Source of the DNA: Candidatus Acetothermia bacterium JdFR-47
GTDB lineage: Bacteria > Bipolaricaulota > Bipolaricaulia > Bipolaricaulales > Bipolaricaulaceae
Length of the DNA: 5,935 bases
Assembly (NCBI GenBank): GCA_002011415.1
Contig: MTNI01000076.1
Location: 1 to 5,935 of the forward strand
Direction: 5' to 3'
A model generated the notes under the pieces. The model saw only the letters and a program-made list of their open reading frames with translations, searched no databases and had not been told where the DNA came from. Of the stretch, positions 1 through 5,883 are shown in pieces; within the stretch, counting starts at the first letter, position 1, and every line of letters starts with the position of its first letter. The translations under genes and the position numbers were made by a program.

Positions 1-870
1 GTAAAACGGGATCTCCCCTGGGACGTGAGCCAGTGGCTGTGGCCGACGTCGTTCGTACAGTCCAACCGCCCCGAGATCGGAAAACGCGCCGCTTTCCTCA
101 CGGCCGGGTGCAGAACGGAGCTCGAGGCCGTAGTACGCATCCTGAACTGGGTCAGGGCCACTGTGCGCTATGCGTGCGCCCGGGAGCTCTGCGAGCCCGT
201 GCTCAGGTGCGATGCCCTGTTCACCCTGGAGAAGCTGAAAGGGAACTGCGTGAACTTCGCAAACCTCGCCATGGCCCTGCTTCGGGCGGCCGGCATCCCG
301 GCACGGCCCGTCCACGGATTCGTGGCCGATCGGGAAAAATCAAGCGCCGGCCATGCCTGGATCTCCGTGTACTTCCCCGACCTGGGTTGGATGGATTTTG
401 AAAGTTCAAACTGGATGCCAGCCGGGCGCGAGGTACCGATCACGTTCCTTCTGCCCCAGCACATCTCCGTGTATCGAGGGGAGGGGAAGGGCGTCTCAAG
501 GGGCAATTTCTCTGAGACGCACACCGCCCAGTTCACCATCACCCAGCGGCCCGAGGAGAGGACCGAGCTCGCGGCGGAGGTTCCTCCAGGGAGCGCGGTG
601 GCGTGGGTCATCACCCTGCGGAACCCGGTTTGGGAGCTGCGCACGTTCACGCTCCACCTAGAGGGGATCCCGGAGGGCTGGTACGCCTCGCTCAGCGAGG
701 AGCAGGTGACGATCGACCCGGACGGCCCCGCCAACACCTGGGACCTGCTCCTTACGGTAATCCCACCGGCCGATGCCGTAGCCGGGGAGGAAGCCACGAT
801 CACCGTCTCCGCCCGCTCCGAAGGGGAAGTCCCCGGCACCTTAACCGCGACGGTGCGAGTAAAGCTCTAG
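1..870 (+). CDS. Transglutaminase-like domain protein with C-terminal beta-sandwich, 5'-truncated by the window edge
   Basis: The frame is open from base 1 to the TAG at 868-870. A GTG at 25 is the first start-like codon, but it has no convincing ribosome binding site and lies close to the catalytic core, so the true start is probably outside the window. Counting from that GTG, a transglutaminase/protease-fold core is clear. The nucleophile Cys75 sits in GNCVNFA, followed by a helix ending at GIPARPVHGF; His110 is in GHAWISVY and Asp124 in WMDFESS, giving the Cys-His-Asp triad in the usual order and spacing. Residues about 160-281 look like an all-beta domain of the NEW3/COG1470 kind (ITLRNP, then IPEGWYASLSEE, then VTIDPDG), often found on secreted or surface proteins. 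Family knowledge suggests peptide-bond or amide chemistry outside the cytoplasm; substrate unknown. No signal peptide is visible because the N-terminus is missing. It is G+C-rich compared with the genes downstream and is probably not part of the restriction locus. Confidence 0.88.
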   Translation, partial: VKRDLPWDVSQWLWPTSFVQSNRPEIGKRAAFLTAGCRTELEAVVRILNWVRATVRYACARELCEPVLRCDALFTLEKLKGNCVNFANLAMALLRAAGIPARPVHGFVADREKSSAGHAWISVYFPDLGWMDFESSNWMPAGREVPITFLLPQHISVYRGEGKGVSRGNFSETHTAQFTITQRPEERTELAAEVPPGSAVAWVITLRNPVWELRTFTLHLEGIPEGWYASLSEEQVTIDPDGPANTWDLLLTVIPPADAVAGEEATITVSARSEGEVPGTLTATVRVKL

Positions 871-899
871 CCCTAGCAGAGGGAGCAGCTAGGCTCTCT
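869..899 (+). terminator. Hairpin at the end of the transglutaminase-like gene, possible terminator without a clear U-run
   Basis: Two mutually exclusive stems overlap here. CCTAGC at 872-877 pairs perfectly with GCTAGG at 888-893, and extends to the stop codon (AGC at 869-871 with GCT at 893-895) if one C is bulged. Alternatively 880-886 pairs with 893-899 (seven pairs, one G-U). No run of T follows either stem. A smaller GGCC/GGCC stem (905-908 with 917-920) followed by TTT lies just downstream. The position right at the stop codon suits a terminator or a 3'-end-protecting hairpin, but the intrinsic-terminator signature is incomplete. Confidence 0.3.
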
Positions 900-984
900 A
901 AGTTGGCCTATGCAAGGGCCTTTACACCTCCGCGAGTGCGTCGCAAGGGGACCTCGACCCTTGTTCTTGCCAACCCTCGGTCAT

Positions 985-1013
985 TTCCTTCAAACACCCT
1001 GGTTTTGTATGAT
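985..1013 (+). promoter_or_regulatory. Candidate sigma-70-type promoter for the restriction-modification gene
   Basis: TATGAT at 1008-1013 matches the TATAAT -10 consensus at five of six positions. The base pair TG stands directly before it, so this is not a perfect extended -10. Seventeen bases upstream, 985-990 reads TTCCTT, a poor -35. Transcription from near 1020 would leave a leader of about 17 bases carrying just the ribosome binding site. It would let the restriction gene be expressed independently of the transglutaminase-like gene, which fits the hairpin between them. Confidence 0.4.
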
Positions 1014-1025
1014 GTAACTACGAGA

Positions 1026-1033
1026 GGGAGGGA
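1026..1033 (+). promoter_or_regulatory. Strong Shine-Dalgarno site that decides a TTG start
   Basis: GGGAGGGA at 1026-1033 contains GGAGG (1027-1031) five bases before the TTG at 1037. An in-frame TGA at 1010-1012 limits any longer start, and no ATG or GTG lies in frame between that stop and 1037. The first in-frame ATG is codon 173, inside the protein, so TTG is by far the best start. Confidence 0.75.
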
Positions 1034-1036
1034 TCC

Positions 1037-4000
1037 TTGGAGCGTTTTGCCGCAGCGCTGGATCGGTATCTAGAGAAATGGGAGCGTCATAAAGGAACAC
1101 ACCACGATCAAATTCGCGATGACCTCCTCTCCTTTTTGAGAGAAGTCTTCCCAAAGCTAGAGGAACTGGGCACGGTAGAGATTGAGCACGGCGTCCGGCT
1201 CCTTAAGGTCCGGGGCTACATCGACCTCCTCATCGGCGACATCGTGTTCGAGATCAAGCGAAACCTCGAAAGGGAGCGTGAGGACGGCATCCAAGAGCTC
1301 GAAAAGTACCTCCCCGCACTTCCACACCCTGAAAACACCCTGGGGATCATCACCGACGGACGCCGCTTCGAGGTATACCGGCTCCAGAATGGGAACTTGT
1401 CCAAGACTGATGAGTTCGTCCTCCGGGCCGAGGCGCCAGAGAAAGCATTGCTTTGGCTTGATTCGTACCTTTTCCAACGGAAGGGCATCGAGCCCACGGT
1501 GTTAGATATCTCTTTTCGCTTCGGTCAGCGCAGCCCGATCTTCAAAGCGGCCATGGAGGCCCTGTCCCGGATGTGGGCCCTGGTCAAGGGCGACCCCGCC
1601 GCCAGGACGAAGTTCGAGGAATGGGATGCCCTTTTGCGCACCGTGTACGGTTCGGCAGTGGGCGAAACGGAGCTATTCCTGCGCCACACCTATCTAGCCC
1701 TCCTTGTGCGACTCTTGGCCTTCAGCGCCCTAACCGGCCGATCACCAAGCCCTGAGGACCTTGAAGGGATCGTCACCGGAAAGAGATTCGAGCGGATGGG
1801 CTTTAAAAATCTCGTAGAGGAGGATTTCTTCTCCTGGCCCACGATGCCCCAAGTCGCCCCGGAGGCTGAATCATTCCTCGGAGCGATAGCCAGGCGGCTT
1901 AGCTTCTACGACCTTTCCGCGATCCGCCAAGATTTGCTCAAAGAACTTTACCAAGAGTTGGTCGATCCCGAAACCCGCCACGACCTGGGAGAGTTCTACA
2001 CCCCCGACTGGCTTGCGGAATTAGCCCTCCGGGAGGCCGGCTTCCCCGGTAAAGGCAATGGTCAAAGATTTCCTTCATTGCTGGACCCAGCCTGTGGTTC
2101 AGGCACATTCCTCTTCACTGCTGTGCGTCTTTTGCGTGAGGCCGGACTTTCCAGGGAGGCGCTGGTTCAGCACGCCTTCGAGAACCTCGCGGGTGTGGAC
2201 GTACACCCTTTGGCCGTACTCACAGCTAAGGTAAACCTGCTCTTAGCCTTGGCCCCTGAGCTACGCTCGCTGGGTTCTCTTCATCTTTCGCCCATCCCAG
2301 TCTACATGGCCAACTCCTTGCACCTACCCGAGCGGAAGATGGCTGGCGCACCTATCGCGGTCCCCATCCATTCCGTTGGACTTCCCAAATTCCCAAGGGG
2401 GGTCCCAGACCGCTTCGAGGTCCCCGCAGAGATGGTGGCAGCCGGACCCACGGCTGTCGATGCCGTCATCGACCAAACCACGGAGCTTGCTGCCCAACCG
2501 GGCCAGCTGGTGGATTCGCTGCTTTCGGGTCTTCGGGCTTACCTCAAGGAGTTAGGCCTGGGAAAGTTTTACATGTGGTGGGCCGGAAACCTGCGCCTTT
2601 TGCACTTCTTGATTGCCGAGCGACGTGATACTGTCTACCGGTTCATCCTGAAGAACGCCTTCCGACCGGCCTTCCTCGCCGAGCGGAAGTTCGACTTCGT
2701 CTGTGGCAACCCACCTTGGCTGGTCTACCGGTCCATCCGCGACAGGGCCTACCAGCGGATGGTAAAGGATCTGGTCTTCCAACTCGGCCTCCTCGAGCGG
2801 GGAGAGGTGAAGCTTTTCACCCAGATGGAGCTTGCCACCCTCTTCTTCGCCTTCAGCCACGTCCACTATCTTCACGATGGGGGCACAATCGCTTTCGTCA
2901 TGCCCCGGTCCGTGCTCACGGGTGCTAAGCAACACCGGCACTTCCAGCAAAAGGATTTGGGGGTCGTTCGGGTGATCGACTGCGAGGATGTCGAACCTCT
3001 GTTCAATGTACCCTCCTGCGTGATCATGGCGAGAAAGGGAGCGAAGTCAGACTGGCCCGTGGGAGCTGTCAAGGTCTCCGGCCGTCTTCCCGTACGGAAC
3101 TTATCGCTAGAGAAAGCGCGAGAATACCTCTCGTTCGAAGAAACGAGCTTCGCCCCACCTTTCGCAAGCACCGGCCCGGCAAGCCCCTATCTGGACAAAT
3201 TCATCCAAGGCGCCACCATTGTCCCTCGCTGCTTCTGGTTTGTCCGGCCCACAGCCGAGGCATGGGTGATTGACCCGCAGCGGCCAGCCCTGGAGACCGA
3301 TCCCGAGATCCAAAAACAAGCTAAGAAACCATGGAAAGGGCTTTCGCTTTCCGGCGAAGTGGAAGCGGATTTCCTCTTCGCCACGCTGCTAGGTGCCGAC
3401 ATGATTCCTTTTGGATATGTAAGGCAAAGACTTGTTGTCCTCCCCCTAGAAGTTAAACCGGACGGAAAGGGGCAACTGATCACCGCTGAGGTAGCTATCA
3501 AACTGGGCAAGACCGGCTTGGCCAACTGGCTTCGGAAAGCGGAGGCGTTTTGGGAGCAGTTAGGTCGGCGTACAGAGCGCGTCCGTACAATTTACAAGAG
3601 GCTTGACTTCCAACAAAATCTACGTCGTCAGCGCCCGGTAGGGACCTGCAAGGTGCTTTACAACACTTCCGGCACATATCTCTGTAGTTGTGTTGTAGAT
3701 GCTTCCAATTCGAACTATTGGGCAAATCGCAATATTAGACCAAAAGGCTTTGCAGCCGAGTCGAAAACATACTGGCTTGAGACTGACAACGCAGAGGAAG
3801 CACATTACCTTTGTGCAATACTAAACACGCCATTCGTTGATGAGGTTATAAAACCTTTTCAGACAAAAGGCAGTTTTGGCGCCCGTGATATCCATCGTCG
3901 CCCATTTGAAGTCCTTCCGATTCCGTTCTTTGACTCTGCGGACGAGCGCCACATAAGGCTGGCGAACCTGAGCCGCGCGTGCCATCAAAAGGTCGCCCAA

Positions 4001-4132
4001 GCGATTGCGGAGGGAAAACTTCCCACAACAGGGCCGATCGGCCGCCTTCGCCAAAAGGTCCGCGAGTTCCTTTCTACAGAACTCTCTGAAATCGACCGCC
4101 TCACCCAAGAAATTCTGAGAGAAAGGGGGTGA
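1037..4132 (+). CDS. Type IIG-like restriction-modification enzyme (PD-(D/E)XK nuclease, N6-adenine methyltransferase and specificity region in one chain)
   Basis: This 1031-residue protein carries all three restriction-modification activities. Residues about 20-145 form a PD-(D/E)XK nuclease resembling the HsdR N-terminal type: Asp63 in GYIDLLIGD, then Glu72-Ile-Lys74 in FEIKR, then a helix with QELEKYL and a strand LGIITDGRRFEVY. Residues about 155-310 are helical and probably connect nuclease to methylase. The methyltransferase follows: GEFYTP at 318-323 (motif X region), DPACGSG at 350-356 (motif I, AdoMet binding), Asp388 in GVDVHPLA (motif II), and catalytic NPPW at 558-561 (motif IV), the order of gamma-class N6-adenine enzymes. 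About 130 residues are inserted before motif IV. Residues about 720-965 should be the target-recognition domain, ending in GARDIHRRPFEVLPIP, a pattern typical of TaqI-like or HsdS-like specificity regions. A helical tail follows. There is no helicase, which argues against type I and type ISP. Expected behaviour is methylation of adenine in a short asymmetric site and cleavage nearby; the site cannot be read from sequence. Start is TTG with a strong ribosome binding site. BREX or DISARM methylases are alternatives, but they normally lack the nuclease. Confidence 0.9.
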   Translation: MERFAAALDRYLEKWERHKGTHHDQIRDDLLSFLREVFPKLEELGTVEIEHGVRLLKVRGYIDLLIGDIVFEIKRNLEREREDGIQELEKYLPALPHPENTLGIITDGRRFEVYRLQNGNLSKTDEFVLRAEAPEKALLWLDSYLFQRKGIEPTVLDISFRFGQRSPIFKAAMEALSRMWALVKGDPAARTKFEEWDALLRTVYGSAVGETELFLRHTYLALLVRLLAFSALTGRSPSPEDLEGIVTGKRFERMGFKNLVEEDFFSWPTMPQVAPEAESFLGAIARRLSFYDLSAIRQDLLKELYQELVDPETRHDLGEFYTPDWLAELALREAGFPGKGNGQRFPSLLDPACGSGTFLFTAVRLLREAGLSREALVQHAFENLAGVDVHPLAVLTAKVNLLLALAPELRSLGSLHLSPIPVYMANSLHLPERKMAGAPIAVPIHSVGLPKFPRGVPDRFEVPAEMVAAGPTAVDAVIDQTTELAAQPGQLVDSLLSGLRAYLKELGLGKFYMWWAGNLRLLHFLIAERRDTVYRFILKNAFRPAFLAERKFDFVCGNPPWLVYRSIRDRAYQRMVKDLVFQLGLLERGEVKLFTQMELATLFFAFSHVHYLHDGGTIAFVMPRSVLTGAKQHRHFQQKDLGVVRVIDCEDVEPLFNVPSCVIMARKGAKSDWPVGAVKVSGRLPVRNLSLEKAREYLSFEETSFAPPFASTGPASPYLDKFIQGATIVPRCFWFVRPTAEAWVIDPQRPALETDPEIQKQAKKPWKGLSLSGEVEADFLFATLLGADMIPFGYVRQRLVVLPLEVKPDGKGQLITAEVAIKLGKTGLANWLRKAEAFWEQLGRRTERVRTIYKRLDFQQNLRRQRPVGTCKVLYNTSGTYLCSCVVDASNSNYWANRNIRPKGFAAESKTYWLETDNAEEAHYLCAILNTPFVDEVIKPFQTKGSFGARDIHRRPFEVLPIPFFDSADERHIRLANLSRACHQKVAQAIAEGKLPTTGPIGRLRQKVREFLSTELSEIDRLTQEILRERG

Positions 4133-4133
4133 G

Positions 4134-4400
4134 TTGTTTAAAGACTGGGCGGGAACAGTACGAGAGCGAATCTCGAGGGGTCAAGTCTCGAATCTTGATG
4201 CTGGTCGTGAATTTCACGGGCCTATGGTGAGGCTACCCAGCTTGGAAGATAAAGAAAGGTGTAGCGCATCACTGCGGGGGAACGCCCAAGCCCTGGGCTT
4301 CCTCACATTCCGCGCAGGCCAGGCTAGGGAGAAAGGAGTTGAAACACAAGCCCTGACCTCCAGCTTCGTTCTCGAGCTTTTGCGTCACAGCGTGCTATAG
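4134..4400 (+). CDS. Doubtful 88-codon ORF between the restriction gene and the membrane-protein gene
   Basis: A TTG at 4134 lies one base after the TGA of the restriction gene, with a purine-rich AAAGGGGGTGAG (4122-4133) abutting it. The ORF ends at TAG 4398-4400, 15 bases before the next start. That spacing would suit a translationally coupled operon gene. Against it, the predicted protein has no recognisable domain, no regular hydrophobic pattern and many Arg, Ser and Gly residues. The site is also too close to the TTG for an ideal ribosome binding site, and the DNA contains several hairpins that better suit RNA. I do not recognise a family. It may be a spurious ORF over a structured leader. 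Confidence 0.28.
   Translation: MFKDWAGTVRERISRGQVSNLDAGREFHGPMVRLPSLEDKERCSASLRGNAQALGFLTFRAGQAREKGVETQALTSSFVLELLRHSVL
4161..4218 (+). other. Three tandem small hairpins in the linker after the restriction gene
   Basis: Three back-to-back perfect stems occur in 58 bases. CGAGA (4161-4165) pairs with TCTCG (4171-4175) around a GCGAA loop. TCAAG (4181-4185) pairs with CTTGA (4194-4198) around eight bases. CGTGA (4206-4210) pairs with TCACG (4214-4218) around three bases. A further GCCCA/TGGGC stem lies at 4284-4298. None is followed by a T-run, so they are not ordinary terminators. They could form a structured 5' leader for the membrane-protein gene, a processing or attenuation region, or a small RNA. 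Individual five-base stems arise by chance, so only the clustering carries weight. Confidence 0.35.
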
Positions 4401-4415
4401 AGAAGTGGGTGAAAA

Positions 4416-5669
4416 ATGATGGGAATTCTAAACGAGTCTGGTTGGAGCCCCCGGGAACTTGAAACAAAGCCAAAGCCTTCGATCGATAGACTACTCACCT
4501 TCTTATCCGAAGAAATTAGAGATTTAGAGAACGCTATGAAACGCCCTGGGTGGACAACTTGGGCGTTAACTGGTGCATTGGCCACCCTTGTCTGGGTGTT
4601 TCTTACAGAGCTTGAAAAGAGCGGGGTAAATGGCCCGACTTTTCTTCTCCTATTTCTTTTCGGCGTGGTATCCTGTGATTTTATATGGGTGTTTTGGAAA
4701 ACTTTATTTTCCACATCTACAAATGAGGAAAAGCTCCGCTTCGACTATGCAAATATGGTGCTGAAAGACATTGGAAAACATGTATTCCCTTTACTGCTGA
4801 GGAACGTCACCCTTTTCTACTTTATAGCGATTGCCCCACTGCCGTACTTTTACAAGACAACAGCTATCATATTTTTCGCAATTGAAACGGCAACTTTTTT
4901 ACTCACCTTAGTCCTAGGATGTCTGCGTCTTCCGATTGCGAGAGAGCCACCCCTCAGATTTAAATGGGTACTTGTGGGATCCTGGCTAACACTCGGTTTG
5001 ACGACAAACATCGGTTTGCTAATCACACTTTATCAAATGGATTCTACTCCTACTATTGCTGATTGGAAAATAGCTCTTATAGCCAATGGCGTGATATTCC
5101 TCGTTGTTTTTCTAGTAAGAATATCGGGAGAACCTCCTCTCTTGGGTGAGCTGAAGGCAATCCGCAAGCGCTTGCTACTTGGAAAGGTGACTCCTGAAGC
5201 GGCAGCTAAACAGATAGACCTTGTCCAGCATGGTCTTACCCTCCGGGATGTTCTTCAGCCCCGTATTAGCAGGGTTCTGAGCCTTCACAATGAACTTGTG
5301 ACACTTCTTGATTCACTGCAAATCGACCTTGATACCTTAATGAAAATAGTGATTAACCCTCCGCTACGACTTGATTTAACTGAACATACACAAGCAATTA
5401 TTAAAGCGCTCCTACTTAGTGTAGATCAAAAAATAACCAACATGTCACAAATTCAAGAGAAGCTGCATTCAGCAAGACTCGCCCTAGGCAATCAAGTTTT
5501 GTTCCTCAGACGTACATCACCTGAAGCTGCAAAGGAGATCGAGCGAATTCTTGAAGAACTTAAGCCTTCAGTGGAACGAGTTGATAGAAGGATTGAAGAC
5601 TTCCACAAACTAATCAGAGAGCTAAAGAGAAAAATTGAGTTTTTACTCGCTAATATAGAAATTTCTTGA
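4416..5669 (+). CDS. Unrecognised protein with six predicted membrane helices and a long helical cytoplasmic C-terminal region
   Basis: This 417-residue protein starts at ATG 4416 (ATG repeated at 4419), after GGGTGA at 4407-4412, with an in-frame TGA at 4410-4412 excluding a longer form. Residues 20-43 are an amphipathic, charged segment. Six hydrophobic stretches suggest membrane helices at about 46-64, 74-96, 124-142, 148-170, 183-206 and 217-235. Basic residues flank the first (Lys42, Arg43) and the last (Arg235), placing both ends in the cytoplasm. Residues 240-417 are almost wholly helical and charged with heptad-like leucine and isoleucine spacing, probably coiled coil. A similar motif occurs twice, TPEAAAKQI at 259-267 and SPEAAKEIE at 368-376. 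The segment 243-270 loosely resembles a SHOCT-type helix pair, which is only a resemblance. No enzymatic motif is visible. The gene is clearly AT-richer than its neighbours and lies in the same direction behind the restriction gene, suggesting a separately acquired accessory gene. Membrane-anchored sensor, scaffold or abortive-infection effector are guesses. Expression may depend on read-through from the restriction gene; only a weak TATAGA (4396-4401) with a preceding TG is seen upstream. Confidence 0.85.
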   Translation: MMGILNESGWSPRELETKPKPSIDRLLTFLSEEIRDLENAMKRPGWTTWALTGALATLVWVFLTELEKSGVNGPTFLLLFLFGVVSCDFIWVFWKTLFSTSTNEEKLRFDYANMVLKDIGKHVFPLLLRNVTLFYFIAIAPLPYFYKTTAIIFFAIETATFLLTLVLGCLRLPIAREPPLRFKWVLVGSWLTLGLTTNIGLLITLYQMDSTPTIADWKIALIANGVIFLVVFLVRISGEPPLLGELKAIRKRLLLGKVTPEAAAKQIDLVQHGLTLRDVLQPRISRVLSLHNELVTLLDSLQIDLDTLMKIVINPPLRLDLTEHTQAIIKALLLSVDQKITNMSQIQEKLHSARLALGNQVLFLRRTSPEAAKEIERILEELKPSVERVDRRIEDFHKLIRELKRKIEFLLANIEIS

Positions 5670-5699
5670 GGAGCAGAGTAAAGTCTTAAAAGGATTATA

Positions 5700-5845
5700 G
5701 GGTCGGGGCTCGCAATCAAGCACTCGGGAACTTGTTTGAAGGTCTGCAGGCAACGTTAGTGAAAAAAGGAAGTGGGGGCACGTCTTGCAAGCATGCATCT
5801 TAAATTGGTTGTTTCTAGTGCTTTACTTACTGCGAGACCCGACCC
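5700..5845. repeat. 146-base nested inverted repeat, candidate structured RNA or small palindromic element
   Basis: The outer arms 5700-5714 and 5831-5845 pair at 14 of 15 positions (one G/A mismatch at 5708/5837). Inside them, AAGCACT at 5718-5724 pairs perfectly with AGTGCTT at 5817-5823. After one bulged C (5725), 5726-5731 pairs with 5811-5816 (six pairs, two G-U). Deeper still, 5745-5750 pairs with 5784-5789 (six pairs, one G-U) and, past a two-base bulge, 5753-5755 pairs with 5781-5783. All these stems are co-linear and nest into one long rod with internal loops and a 25-base A/G-rich terminal loop. The overall shape recalls 6S RNA, a retron-type a1/a2 closing stem or a miniature inverted-repeat element, but I see no conserved core of any of these. 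It lies 30 bases after the membrane-protein stop, between convergent genes. The G-U pairs favour the plus strand as the transcribed one. No T-run follows on the plus strand, so it is not a simple terminator. Confidence 0.6.
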
Positions 5846-5880
5846 CGCTACATCTGCACTACTTGCCGGGACACAACCAA
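5805..5880. repeat. 8-base perfect inverted repeat overlapping the end of the long rod
   Basis: TTGGTTGT at 5805-5812 is exactly complementary to ACAACCAA at 5873-5880, 60 bases apart. Its left arm overlaps the 5811-5816 strand of the nested rod, and its right arm lies outside the rod's closing stem. Used together the two pairings would make a pseudoknot; used separately they would be alternative folds. It may be chance, since eight-base complements at this distance are not rare. Confidence 0.25.
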
Positions 5881-5883
5881 AGC

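Noticed and set aside
168..839. Long minus-strand ORF opposite the transglutaminase-like gene
   Set aside because: It is a shadow in G+C-rich DNA; the plus-strand frame has an intact catalytic triad and domain order, while this peptide has no domain-like pattern.
603..1073. Plus-strand ORF bridging the end of the first gene and the start of the second
   Set aside because: Arg/Gly/Pro-rich out-of-frame translation of the first gene running into the intergenic region; no own ribosome binding site or domain.
2552..2950. Minus-strand ORF within the methyltransferase region
   Set aside because: It lies opposite the region coding for the conserved NPPW motif and is explained as an antisense shadow.
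4157..4166. AGTACGAGAG identical to the 23S rRNA sarcin-ricin loop core
   Set aside because: The match is confined to ten bases and the surrounding sequence and stem differ from 23S rRNA; treated as coincidence.
4181..4198. tRNA T-arm-like hairpin with CGAAT in its loop
   Set aside because: The loop is eight rather than seven bases and no acceptor, D or anticodon arm can be assembled around it.
4133..4415. Group II intron or its domain I
   Set aside because: No domain V hairpin, no GUGYG-type 5' end and no intron-encoded reverse transcriptase; the following gene is a membrane protein.
5700..5845. Retron non-coding RNA
   Set aside because: The paired ends resemble an a1/a2 stem, but no reverse transcriptase is present in the window and the inner stems make a single rod rather than separate msr and msd hairpins. 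It stays a remote option until the flanking gene is known.
5700..5845. Transposon terminal repeats with target-site duplication
   Set aside because: The bases just outside the arms (TTATA on the left, CGCTA on the right) do not form a direct repeat, and no transposase is present.
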